This document shows positions 1 to 12,470 of a stretch of 64,000 bases of DNA, piece by piece (within the stretch, counting starts at the first letter, position 1; every line of letters begins with the position of its first letter). The notes beneath the pieces are model-generated. The model was not told the DNA's origin. It saw only the letters and a list, made by a program, of their open reading frames with translations, and did not search any database. The stretch comes from Monarcha castaneiventris obscurior (taxonomy: Eukaryota > Chordata > Aves > Passeriformes > Monarchidae), in NCBI GenBank assembly GCA_026261815.1, contig JAMPIT010000884.1:13529001-13593000 (forward strand), given 5' to 3'. Made by a program: the position numbers and the translations under genes.

Positions 1-979
1 AAGATGTAGTGCTAAGTAAGCTCAGTTCCAAGCATAAGCAGGTACCCACATATTGAAAAGGTCTAGAAGGCTTTGGTCTTTTCAGTAATGGGAAATATCA
101 ATGAAAGAATAGAAACTTTATTTGAAATCTCTTAAAGGAAAAAAAGCAAGTTGTATATGCATTCAGTCCAAGGTTATCAAAATCCATGTCTTTATATTTT
201 GAAGGGGAATTCTGAGGAGAAAAGAAAGCATTGGAATGCAAGAAAGCAACTGAAATTATTAGATCAATATGCTGTCAAAGTTGATTCTATCAAGAAAAAA
301 AAACAGTTCACCACATGCTACAGTAATTCTGCAGACAAAAGCACAAGCTTTGTAGTTTAGTGCTTTTCTGAGAAAAAAAAATGCTGAGTTTGATGATGAT
401 TAATACCTACCATATATTTGGCAGACTAATCTTGATCATTTTTCCTCCAGCAGCTCACAGTCATCTCCCTCAGGGATATGTATGTCAGCACATTACCAAA
501 TGAGAATCTGATAGCTGAATCTGCTGTTAAATCAAATCTGTAACATGACAAAGTGCCCACTTTTTATGTGTTTATGCATCTGTAAGTGTTACAGGGGGCA
601 GATCTCCAAGTAAGTTCAGAAAAAGGAGGAGCTAAAGAATGCCGTGTGATGAGTAGAAATAAAATGGACACATAGTAGTGAATAATGGAATTAAACAACG
701 TGGGAGATTTGTCCTCATAAGCTGGTCCTTCCAAGAAACATAGGGGGAGGGGGCGGAGATCAGTGAGGACATCGGAAAATTCAACTTCCAAATGGTCTTG
801 GATGCTTCTCAAGGGAAATAAGGAGCTGCAAATAGATGTGAGGACAAATGGCCACAAGTCTACAGGACTTTTTTCCCTGTCAGGAAATGATGGAATATTA
901 TTTTTGGGCACCAGGCCAGAACAGTTCTTACCACAGTTAGTTCTAATCAGCTGAGGTATAGGGTTGGGAGTGTAAGTGA
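1..979. other. Intergenic or intronic stretch, no gene seen
   Basis: This is AT-rich sequence with only short open frames on both strands, the longest about 115 codons on the minus strand (564-911). None resembles a known protein family and there is no paired splice-site or promoter structure. The CR1 element that follows may extend leftward into the end of this stretch, but I could not follow its similarity beyond about 980. Confidence 0.6.
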
Positions 980-2092
980 AGAGATGTCAGAAAAATTAAA
1001 GAAAACTACTGCAATAGACAATTGCAAGTCAGTCTGCTTTCCTGAATATCCAGGAATCAGCAAGGGAAGATGGTCTACTGGACCCCACACTTATAAACAA
1101 GGAAGAACTGGTAAGGGGTGTGAATGTCAGGTTCAACCTTGCTGCAGTGACCACAAGATGGTGGAGTTCAAGGTCCTGTAAGAAGGAGACAAGGCAAAAA
1201 GCAGGACTTCAGATGAGCACACAGTTTTCTTCCAGGATCTGCCTGAGAGAATCCCATGGCAGACAGTCCCAGAGAGAAGGAAGACCTGGGACTAACTTCT
1301 CCAATCCTTGGTCTGTCCTGACAAGAGAACAATCAAGCATGGATCCTGCATGGATGAACAAGATGGTCCTGATGACTTCAACAGGAAAATAAAACATGCA
1401 AGAGGTAGAAGCAGGGATATGTGACTCAGATGGAATAAAGAGACTGTTTAAGTGTGCAGGGATTGGGTGAGGAAAATCAAAATACCAAGCTGAACGCAAG
1501 ACAGCAATGTGCCCCTGCAGCAAAAAAAGCCAAAAATACCCTGGGTTACATCAGCAAGAATGTTGCCAACAAGATTGAGAGAAGTGATCCTTCTCCTCCA
1601 CTGAGGAGTGGTGAGGCCACATCTGCAGTGCTGTACCCAGTTCTGGGCTTATTGGCACAGGGAAGACATAGTGAGTTCTTCAAACCCCATGAAAAAATTG
1701 GAGCATCTGTCATACAAAAAGGATGAGATAACTGGAACTGTTCCGCCTGGAAAAAAATAATTTCTCAGGAGGATATTGCCAATATGGGAGAATCTTACCA
1801 AGTGGAAATCAGTAAAGAAGACTGGTCTGACTCTCCCACACAGAAAATTCCATTTAAGTATAAGCTATAAGATTTTTACTGTAAGAGAAATCACTCACTG
1901 GTTTCCCAGAGAGGTTGTTGGGTCTCTTTCCTTGAAGACTCAAAACTCTACTGGAAGCAGCCCTGAGCAACATCCTGCAGCTGACCTTACCTTGAACAGA
2001 GAGGGTGGCGTGGATGATCTCCAGAAGTGCCTTCCATCCTGAACTGTTCTGTGATCCTGTGAATGTTTTTCTGTTCTGTGATTCTTCTGTAG
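980..2092 (+). mobile_element. CR1 LINE remnant, internally deleted and frameshifted
   Basis: This is a dead copy of a CR1 non-LTR retrotransposon, which in intact form encodes an endonuclease plus reverse transcriptase (ORF2). The end of the endonuclease region is visible as INKEELVRGV (from 1093), then after a frameshift CSDHKMVEFKVL (1143-1178), then PAWMNK (1345-1362) in the first frame, and KQGYVTQME with a stop (1409-1438). At about 1445-1490 the sequence jumps to the C-terminal end of ORF2, where QQCAPAAKKAKNTLG begins near 1499. The reverse-transcriptase core that normally lies between these parts is missing. The rest follows the familiar CR1 3' region, including a sequence like 'cccagagaggttgttgg' near 1902 and 'gatgatctccagaa' near 2013, and ends in TTCTGTGA-like units at 2045-2092. 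Family assignment is from recalled CR1 landmarks. The left edge is the least certain boundary. Confidence 0.88.
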
Positions 2093-4000
2093 CAGAATCG
2101 TTTAATTTCTTTTTCAAGTTTTGAATCCTTATTTACACAGTTACTGCAGCACAGGTACTGCAAAAGAGATACAAATACAGATAAAATAAGCAGAAAATTA
2201 TGCAGTAACATGTTTCTCTTAAAAAAAAAAAAAACAGAATGGATTTATATTTATGAATGAAATGAAGCAGCACCAATCTCTGAAGCAAATTGGGGTGATT
2301 TTATAACACACAATAAAAATTAAGGAGAAAAATCTATAGTATTCAAAATCAATCAAATCAAGAAACTTTCGGATGTAATTTCTGGAGCCTGATCTGTAAA
2401 ATTCTGAAAATAAGCCATGTCTTGTACAAACAGATATAAAGGGAGTGGGAGATTAGAAGGGAATGAGGCATCTCCAGTTGCACAGAGTGTTCATGCTCAG
2501 GGGACAGCTTGCAGATCCAAATGAATCTCGATGAAGGACAGAAGCCAAGCTGTCGGAAGAGTGATGCACATCCTCTGGCACAAGGAACACTCCATAGAAA
2601 GCGCTTGCTTCTAATGTTGCCTGATGAGAATGGACAATCAGAGCATCACTCAGCACACTGAGAACAGCCCCACGGCACTAATCATCACCAGGAAAATCCA
2701 AGCTCTTGTCACCATACACAAAGGCATGGGGAGAGTTTGCAGAAAGATTTTATGTAGCTAAACAAAACGTGGCCTGATGCAACGTTAATCAACCACTGAA
2801 TGTCATCACCAAGGGAAAAAATAAAACCAAAAAGAAAATGAGTTTCTTTGATTGTTTGGTTTCAGGGTATTCTTTTCTTCTTCCGTTACAGTATTTATGG
2901 AGCAGTTTTTCATACAACATCAGTTTGTCTTACATTTTGCTTTTAAATCACTGGAAAAAGATGTTTTTCTATTCAGCTATAATAATCCAGATCCTGCTGA
3001 CAAAAACACTGAAGCAAAACAAAATTGCAATCAGAAGAGAAACTCTTTTTGATCTCCTTCCAAAGCACAACTCTTCAGATAAAATCTTAGTTCTCTATAC
3101 CATATACCATATTCACCAAAATTATATGAAGTGCAGCTAGGTACTGTTTGCTTATAGCTGAACAGATTTGGCAGTCATAAGTTTAATGTTTGGAAAACTA
3201 CTTAAGAAATGTATTTTAGAAATTACTGCTTTCAGAAACAAAAAGGTACTGATCCACCTACCTATAAAATCTAATATTAGAAAAGGCTTGGAAAGTTTGA
3301 AGTTGTTTCTTTGTCCTGAAATGGCTTACGAAGTTAACAACTCTAAAACATTTCTTTAGAACAAACCCCAAAATGTTAAATCTTCTCACAGAAATGTAGA
3401 TCACCTCATACTGGGATAGGTCCAAGTGGACAGGATATTTGTTCAGACGGAAAGTTCTCCCATTTGAGGTTAAAGCACAAATGTCATTTAAAAATTACTG
3501 TGCCACAGTATTTTGCTGTTTCTCCTTCTTTCCAGAACTGAGAGATGCTCAGGAAGACAAATAAATGTGTTACTGTCAGATAAATTATTTGAACTTTTTG
3601 GTATCTCCTGGACAGTTTTGCCTGGAGTCTTCTTAAAAAAAGAACTGTTCTGGCCATTGCTTATCTATTTGTAGGAGCAGGTAAAGCACGGAGGGGGGAA
3701 AAGAGTGAAAAACTATGGGTATTCCATTATTTTAGAAGCTGTTCTAACGTATTAATCACTGTGGTATTTGTCTGAACCAGAAAAAGAAAAAAAAGAAAAA
3801 CACAAAAACCAGCAGAGACCTCAGTGAAGGGAAAGAAGGCAGTGGTAGAACTCCTAATGAAAATAAGGGTTGCAGTATGGGTGGTTTAACCATGCATCTT
3901 CCATTACAATTCATGGAAAATTCTATGGCAAAATCTTTTAGCTTTCGCTTAAAACCTTCATTACTGAATAATGCCTTTCACATAGTCATTCTTGTTTGCT
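2093..4000. other. Non-repetitive AT-rich stretch, no gene seen
   Basis: There is a run of 14 A at 2221-2234, about 130 bases after the CR1 end, and otherwise no repeat I recognise. Open frames are at most about 100 codons (2838-3140) and look like chance. A second A-rich patch lies at about 3780-3806. Confidence 0.55.
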
Positions 4001-4005
4001 CATTT

Positions 4006-4021
4006 ATGCTTTGCAAAGCAT
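4006..4021. repeat. Perfect 16-bp palindrome
   Basis: The sequence ATGCTTTGCAAAGCAT is its own reverse complement. It lies about 85 bases before the long hairpin at 4105-4192. It resembles a paired POU/C-EBP-type site, but no function can be assigned from sequence alone. Confidence 0.9.
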
Positions 4022-4104
4022 CTAGCCCTAAGAAATTGCAAAGGTATTTCTCTAGGCATGAGAACAGACTTTGATGTTAAACTATTACTGGATTTAGACA
4101 TCAT

Positions 4105-4192
4105 GAAAAATGTTTAGAATTTATTTTTCTTAAAATGCAAATTTCTGTGTTTCAGAAATTTCCATTTTAAGAAAAATAAACAAACATTTTCA
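4105..4192. repeat. Long near-perfect hairpin (pre-miRNA or MITE-like)
   Basis: Bases 4120-4147 are the reverse complement of 4153-4180 except for one C/C mismatch (4138 against 4162), giving a 28-position stem with a 5-base loop (4148-4152, TGTTT). After a small asymmetric internal loop (4116-4119 against 4181) the pairing resumes, with 4107-4115 complementary to 4182-4190. The folded unit is about 88 bases, a size typical of microRNA precursors and of very short palindromic transposons. The stem is AT-rich (mostly A/U pairs) and the loop is short for a classic precursor. The structure is seen directly; transcription or processing is speculation. Confidence 0.85.
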
Positions 4193-7100
4193 GTGGGCAA
4201 CAAACATTTGTTCTTTCTCAGCTGCTGTAAATTTCCTGAATGAAACATGCAATTTATTCAGACAATCTTATGCAAGTGTCTTTCTTTGGATAATCTCAGG
4301 CCCCCTTAAAAACCTGACTGCTCTGTGAGTGAAACATTGGATTAATTTACCAAGCAGTGAATACACGAATGATAAGGGGTGACAAGCCATTTATAAGCAT
4401 CCTGACAAGTTTTGCAAATCAAGAATAATCTTGTTTAGAACTTGACACGAGCATCAGATACAATATCATTACTTTTGTGAAACACCTTGGAGTTTTCCTG
4501 ACATTCAAAGTGGGGTTTTGCTGCAGAATAAGACTCAACTCTAATTACAGCCTAGTGCAGAGCCAGGCAAATCATTCAACTGAGCTTTGAGAGCTCTCAA
4601 CAAAGTGTCTCATTAATCTCAGCTGATCCCAAACTAGACATCTAAGGCTCAAACTAGACACCCATGCAAAAGTTTTAGAGCAGCGGTTTTCACTCTGCCT
4701 CATTGTGCAGAGATTTAAACATTTCCATATCAAATTATATCAGCTTTACAGGTCTTCCAATGCAATTTGGAATAGTGTTTGTGCCAGGTGTAGAATTGAA
4801 TACAGCAAAAATGAAGTGACGTGTTCAAAAGTACAATATCAAAGAAACTGCTAGTGAGCCTCCACTGAAACTGCAAATGAGTATTTTTGAGGACAGAAAA
4901 CTACTAGACTGGAAGTAAGAACAGTACATCAAAATCAAATTAAGGAGCCATTAATTTGTATTTTGATATAAAAGCAAGTGCAGAAGCATTTGTGTAAATC
5001 TAAACCCCCAACAAATCCCTCAGATCCACCTAGAGAGCTTTTTCCAGGTGATTAACCTAGCAGTACTCTTTCCACTTTCACAAAATGCTTCACTTGGTGG
5101 GTACATAGGACTGAATCAGGAGCTAGAGGACCTGGTACAGGCCATAGGACACAGAAGCCTCCTAGAGATTTTCACACTGGCAAGAGGAGGGACTGATAAT
5201 ACAACGCATTAACAGATGTTGTCATGGAGGAGGGAGGTTTTGCCTACTGGATCTCAGAACCAGCACACAAAGAAATGGAAGAAAGATTGTTGCTTCCTCT
5301 CCAAACAGGATCTGCACTTCCCCAAGAGATGGAGGCAGTGGAGTTTTCCTATCCAATAACCTCTCCCTCAGATTAGTTTTCTTGAAGATAATGCCAAATT
5401 CTCTCCAAAAGCAGGGGGCTCAGTCTGCAACAACAAACTGCTTCTCATGCCTTCCTGGATCAGCTCTTGGGCCTCTCTCCTGAACAATTTCATGGCACGT
5501 TGCTGTGAGATTTGTGGAAAGTAAGGAGAGCCTTGCTGAATGCCTCCTTCCCTTGTAACTTAAGCCAGAAGGGAGTACAGAGCTGATTATTAATTGTGTG
5601 ATGTGTCAAAAACACATTTTTAAACCTCTTCCATACATACCATTTGCAAACTAGCAGGGACAAAAAAACCCTTTGCTTTCCCACGGCAGGTCGTATTTTA
5701 GGTGAAGGGGAGTTTTCAAGGCTCTGAATGAGTCAGACAGTGAGGGACTGTGAGACTGTGCATGTGCCTCATACCCGCTGTGCTCCTTTCCCCTTCAGAA
5801 AAAGACGCCTGTATTTTCACAGGCTGAGGAATTCTAAGGAGTATGAGAGAAGGGAAGGGCACAGCAGTTTATCTCCCAAAATCTTGTGCTTTCCCAGTAT
5901 TCAGGAGAGGTTTACAGACAAGCACTGCATGTAGTTTTTATGCACACTAATGTACGCTAGTCTTGATTAGAGACATCAATATTGAGCAAAATGAATATGT
6001 TATTTATCAGAAAACATTATTCTTCCTGTTACATACTCTCAGAGAACAGCAGCACAGCTATTAAATCTTCCTCTGAACACGTGCACTGGATCAAGCCTTC
6101 CTAACCACGGCAGGAGATTGATTTCTGCCCTTAAAAAACAAGTTACCTTCCTTATCTTAGCTTGAATATCCTACAGCATTATGAATGATCTTAATTACGC
6201 ATCTCTCTTTACAGAGGGGCTCATGAATATTAAATACTCTGATTAAAGTAGCACTGAAGTTCCATACACATTCATCTCTGGGGGTAGCTCCATCTGAGTT
6301 AATGGACTTGCAACAGGGCTCAGTTCTGCCTGCTGTGCCAGAGCGCTGCCTCACATAATGCATACAACCAACAATTAGATGAAGTGACGTGGTAAGGAGG
6401 AGGTTTAGCCTTCTGGGGTGAAGCAGGGTGAGCGTCGTGTTACAGCTACAGAGAGCCATGCATGAGGTAGCTGGAGGGAAAGCAGTGATGCTGGAAAAAA
6501 ACAGCCCTGCTCTCACTGAGCCTGAAGTCCCAGCTACTTTTTATTCTGTTTCCTCCTTAAGCAGCTCAATGATTATCGTACACATCTTGCCAAGGCCAGC
6601 CATGACATTCCCAGTCTCAGAGCGGAGCATGCCAGGACCCCATCCAGCGTGGCATGAGGACTCCTCTGCGCTGTGAGTCACAGCCTGCTCCTGGCAACAT
6701 CTGCTGCTTCCATTGTCCCAGAACAACCCTTCTGGCTGATGGTATCATGCCTGCCCTGCCCAATGCTGGAGCAAGTGAGAAAGAGCAGAGGGGATGTGGC
6801 AGATCACCACCTATGGCCAAAAGGTAACAGTTTTGACATGGAAATAATTAAGCCCTTAAGAGGTGACAAGTATAAGAACTGTCCTTCTGCCAGCAAGCTT
6901 CCAGGGAGCAGCTGCAGTGGGGAAAACCGAGGGTTTGGTGTGAGCTACAAACAACTAAGGAGCAAAAAAGGAAGGCAAACATTCAGACTATCATTTTTGG
7001 TGGCAGCAGCTTCACAGTGAACAAGAGTGAGAATGATCTTTCTTAGTCACAGCAACGAAATGAGGGCCATCAGCTCTCTCACAGGACAACAAAAATGGCC

Positions 7101-10100
7101 TTGCTGAGTATGGGAAGAAGCAAACCTAATGAGGAACACAATACTCTGTTAGTGAGTGGCAGAGAGAGCAAAGGCAGATGTCTGAGGATCACGTGTTAGA
7201 TCTTCCAGCAAATCTGGCAAGTTTGTTAAATGGATTGTTATGACTCTTGATTTTGGCAGCCAATTTTATCTGATTTTTATAGTAAGCCAGAGACCTCCCA
7301 AGTGCAAAAGCTGAGCAAGAGATCAGATATGAAATAGTTTTTTTTCCCCAAACTAAGCTTCAACACCAATCAGTTTTATATGTTCTATTTTCAAGTGCCA
7401 AAAGTTTTTAACACACCAGTAAGTCAGGGCTCCAACAGCAAACTCAGCTCTGAGTATTGAAATAGGGAGTTTCTTATGTGAAAAAGGAACCCCTGGATAC
7501 TGTGAATTGGGAAGCCTTCTAATCTAAGAATGAACTTCTTCAAATGTCATTTCTATGAAAAAATTATATTACAGTACTCTTCAATTATGCTATTGATAAC
7601 AGCTACTTAACACTGTCAAAATGGAAAATAAATTGAATTATGACACTGTGTCCTAAAGAGGAAATACAGAGATATGTATTTGTTATGTACCCAAAAAGCA
7701 GCTGACCTGAAAGAGAAGAATTTTCATCTTGCTCTTCCCGGTATGTGCATGGCTTTTAACCTCTGGGAAAGTGATGAACCATATTAAAAAAAAAAAAAAG
7801 TTATTAATGTGGACACCAGGTCTTCAGTAATAAAATCTGTCTCTGGGAAGAGCAGAGCAACTTGTTATGAATTATTGTTTCCCTGCTTCTTTAGCAGTAT
7901 GCATCATGTGAATTGCGTTCTAATTCCACCAAAAGTTTTATCTGTTTGGATAAAAGGGATGGGGAGAAAATAGTATTATGCATGCCTCAAAAATCTGAAA
8001 CTGCCATGGCAAATAAATCACAGCATTTCTGAAATTGATTACTATTGTTCCAAACATATCACCATTCGCCTTTCTGTGATGAGAACTGTACTTTTATTTT
8101 GTATTTTCGTAGCTGAGCAAGTGCCCTGGGGACACGTACAACTTTCCTACTTATTTATTTATATTTTAACACCAAGAAAAGTTAATAATCTTTTGACAGA
8201 ACAATGACCTGCCATAACATTACTGGGAAGGGCTCAGCTTCAGGCCTTATGAAGGGTTTATATTTTTACTGGCCCTGGAATCAATTGTTTACTTTTGAAG
8301 GGAAGAAAGTAAAACCTGCTTCCAAAGGTTAAAAAAAAATGTCAACAAAATAAAACTGAATAAAATCAAATATGATATGAACATGTAGAGCACCTGAAAT
8401 TCCCTGCCTCGATCCTGCTGTTCTGAACAAAGAGAGGATGGCGAAAGGTTCATTCATATTTTACTGCCACCTCGTAGGGGTGGGCACCTGGGCACTGTGC
8501 CACACTCATCACAGGTACTGATCCAAGGAGCAGCTCCCCACTGACCTGAGAAAGTCCAGAAACAGTTCCCATGGGGAAATCCTCAAACACTGCACTCTGA
8601 AGGAGCATATAGCTGTCATCAGAGCAAGAGACACATAAGAGAGACAAAGAGAAGGGCAAGAAACTGTGAGAAGAAAAAAGGAACACAGAGTTAGGATGCA
8701 AGTTCAGAATCTGTCCAGATGTTCAGAACTGACAGTGGACTGGGATCTGCAGCTAGTTTGCATTCCCACAGAAAGTGAATAAATCAGCTCCAGCACTCAA
8801 ACAACTCATCCTTCCTCCTCCCAGAATTCCTTCCACAGTTGTCACGTTTCCGTGTTCCCTCTGCTTCACCAGCCTGACTTTCCTCTTCCCTCTCATCTAA
8901 TCTGCTGCCAGACTCTTCCCCGTGTCCCCTATCTGCTGGCATAAGTGAGCAGCTTTTATCCATCTCCTGACTTCAGCTACTCTCTGTCTCACTGCTGTGT
9001 ACAGCACTCGAGACATCCCTCACAAGTACAGAACATGAAACAGAAATCTGAGCTCTGTGGAGGCCTGTTTGTTTTGGCTGTCACTGTAGTTTTTATTAAT
9101 AAATGCCTCCTGGTAGACTAGACTCCATTTATCATGACATATGTTATCTAGCTTATGTTCTTGTACAGTATTTATTACAAAATTTAAGTTGAGCACAGAA
9201 CTATTCCTCTCTCTTCCCAGGCAGTGAGAAGGGTGGTTATGTTATTTTAATGAATTTGCTTGTCTTATGTTATTATTGAGAAGCCTTGGTTAAGGAAGTG
9301 ATCCTTGTGTTTCATTTTGAAAATGTGAATTTTGTGGTTGCTGTGGTACTTTCCCATAGGAGAAGAATTTCTAATCCATCTGCTCATTAATAATTCCCCA
9401 ACTTCTTTTTTACTGAGATCTCCCCATTGTGAATTTTTCCCAGACCTCTTTAGCTACTTCTCTTTCCAGCCTTGCCTATCTGATTGGTTTGATGCTTGTT
9501 TTCACACACCATATGCTATAATCAAGAGAGTTGCTAGATTACCCCAGCCAAAAAGAGGAAACATCCATTTCCATAGCTTGCCAGCACCTCCTCCAATATT
9601 GCAACTGACCCCTAACTCTTGAGAAATCCTGTTTAGGATTACAATGATGTCTTGGGAGAAAACAAGCATCTAATCTAATTTGAGGGCATGAAAAATTCAG
9701 ACTAGCTTCAGAAAGAGGAGCCAAATATTGTGGTAGTTTTCTAAGTGAAGCCTCTGCTCCTAAATAAAACAGGATGCATTTCTTAGATGGGGTCTGATAT
9801 CTCACAAGGGTTGTATCAAGCAGGCTTGTGAACTAGTCAGTGTAAAGCCCAAATTTCTGCACAACTTTACTGGCTGAAACTCATGAGAAGTACAAATACA
9901 TCTTAGGATTACCTCATGATAACAAAATGAAGCAGGAATGCAAATTTTGTAGTCTCAGAAAGACCTGCATTTATAGAATAGCAAGGCCTAAATGTGGTTA
10001 GAATGGACAAAATTTACAGATGTTACATATCGAGTATATGGCAACTTTTCTTAACATGAAGCTTTGTACCACCTTGCTCTTTTCCCTTCTCAAGAGAGCT

Positions 10101-11640
10101 GTAGCAAAAGTATGGTGCAAAATATTGTCCTGAGTAAGTTCTATTGTGCTGAGCCAGCTTGATAATTTTAGTGTTTACTGTCTCGCTTCACAGGTCCTTA
10201 CATTCACAGTGATTTATACAGAGTGTTCTGGTTTGTATCTCTCACAAACTGTTTCAATACTGAGCTAGGTAAACAGAATGTCATCAGATTTCCAGTCCTT
10301 CCTGGGTAATTTTCCCTAGTTATGTAAATGTTTATCTTAATTTGACTTCTTCCTTTGCACTTTTGAAAATGTTTTTGCTCCTTCCCTGTGCTGAGGCAGT
10401 GTGATAACCACGATGCAGAATTGAGACAAAAGAATACCAGGGCTGGATGCCAAGGAGCAAGGCTGCAAGTACCCAGCCAACTGCACAGTCTTTGATTGCC
10501 CATTCTCCAAGAAGGCATAAAGCAGTGTAGAGACCCTGTTTGAGCATTATTACCCAAAACTTCCAAATGCATCTATTAGAAAGCTTCAGTGAGGTATTTC
10601 AGCAGCTCTCATGTTTATGCAGTACAACTGCTTGCTGCTGTAAACTTGTTCACAGGTGTGCCAGTGCCAAGCCTGTACATGGCAGCAGAAGTTTAGACCA
10701 AGGCTTGATTCCCCTGACTGTTTTTCCCACCATGTAACCTGTGTTGTATTTGGCAAACCATCTTCTGGGGAAAGGGAGCTGCATGTAAAGTGCTGGCAAC
10801 AGCATTCTGTTTGATATGCATAAGTTAATTAATAGAAAACAGCTCATGTCGACAATGTTTACATTTCCCATGCTTTCTCTCTTTAACCACTTGAACTGAA
10901 CTATACAAAAAGCACTTTAGAATCTACTGTATGTATAAAAATCAGTACTCTTCTAATAAATTTGCCAGCGTTGTTGATAGGTTGGGGATCCTTTCCACAG
11001 CCAAAATGTGAATCTGACTCAGTAGAAGATATTGAAACTTGAGTACAAGCTTCCTTCCAGACAAGCCCTGCTTTTTTTCCAGCTCCCAAAAAAAAATACA
11101 AGATGGGACCAGATAACTACAGGAATCCACAGATTTTGTGGGCAGAATTTTAGAGATAACCATCTCATCTCAGCAGACTTTGAAAATAAACATGAAATAA
11201 ACAATTGATCTTGTTAGAGGTTGACACGTTCATTTTTCTGCTCAGAAAAATCAAAATTCTATTTGCTCCTACTCCAAGTGATCCTCCTCTCATCCCTTTG
11301 TTTGGGCACCCATCTGCTGCCAGTTTCAAACTTGGTCAGCGAAATGCACTTAGCTAAATGGGCACGTGTTTTGGTAGCACAGATAAATTCCTCCTTAATT
11401 GCTCACACGTTCTACACTAAGTTTCTAAAAATGGATACATAAGCCAGAAGCCTTCTCTGATTTGGTAGGATTTCATGGTTTGTTTCTTCAAACAGGCAAA
11501 ACATGAACTTATCTCTCCTATGACTATATAAGGAGTATAAAGAAAAAGGACCATTTCCTAAGCTAAGCTTCTACACTGTTCAGATGTTTTAATTTAATTT
11601 TGTGAATATCCAAACCTACTTAATCATCCAAAATTTAGAG
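4193..11640. other. Long stretch without supported gene
   Basis: This is mostly AT-rich single-copy-looking sequence. A run of 14 A occurs at 7786-7799. Slightly more GC-rich parts at about 5.1-5.9 kb and 6.3-7.0 kb carry overlapping open frames of up to about 120 codons on both strands (for example 6157-6516 minus, 6673-7020 plus). They have no recognisable domain and no supporting splice structure. I see no tRNA, no LTR and no CR1 piece here. Confidence 0.5.
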
Positions 11641-12470
11641 CAGGTATCATAGCACTTAATTCTGGCTCATCAAGCAGCAGCTGTGAGAGATAACAGTGCC
11701 ATATTTACTGTGGAGTCTGGAATCAGGGACTTTCTGGGGATGACTTGTGCTAATATAAAGCAAATGAACTGCTCAGCCTGCATGAACTCAACATCCCCGT
11801 GGTTTAGTTTACACGGAGGTAAACCAGAAATAACAATAGCCAAGCAGAGCCAAGTTAGACAGCAAAGCTTTGTGGGCCAGGACAATCCACAGACATCCCA
11901 AGCTGGAAGGCAGCACACGGTGCCACATCCCTTGCCCAGGATGGAGCTACACCCACACCAGTGGGAGCTTCTCCAAGACAAGTGCCCTCAGTAAGGCAGT
12001 CATGCATAGAAAGAAGCAACTATTAACCATAATTAGAGAGGGAACTTCCCTCTGTAGTTTTCCTGCACATCCTGGCACTCTCAAGAATTCCTGCAGTCCC
12101 AGTGGATTCACTGTTTTGTTTTTCTCTTCTACAAGTAACGACCATAGAAAATGGCAAATGAGGTATGGAGTTGACCTTCCTAGGTAAAATGGAGGCTGAA
12201 GCAGAAGCCAAAGGTTACTTATTACCTCCTCCATAAGGACAAAAGAAGTTTTCTGAAAATGCAGGGCTGAAGTTAATCTATATTTTGTCTCCCACCACTG
12301 CAAGTTGGCTGCCATGCTTTTGTCATAAAACAGGCTTTGGCCAAGGGAGAAATGGCAAGAAGAATTGGCAAGGTCAAGGACAGAAGGAAACAGACTTAAT
12401 TCACACCAGGTCATTTCCACAAATTGTAGAAACAGTAGAGAAAGCATGAACAATATTTACACTGAGTAGG
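11641..12470. other. Region with the longest open frame, probably non-coding
   Basis: The minus strand is open for 168 codons (12453 to 11947), the longest in the window, and the plus strand has 103- and 105-codon frames in the same place. The minus-strand translation has a hydrophobic, Leu/Phe/Trp-rich N-terminal half, but I recognise no family, signal sequence pattern or repeat. Using a rough stop frequency for about 40% G+C DNA, one frame this long in 64 kb is not very surprising. I therefore do not call a gene. Confidence 0.4.

Noticed and set aside
7005..7022. TTCACAGTGAAC similar to the start of miR-128
   Set aside because: The similarity breaks off after the first dozen bases and there is no surrounding hairpin.
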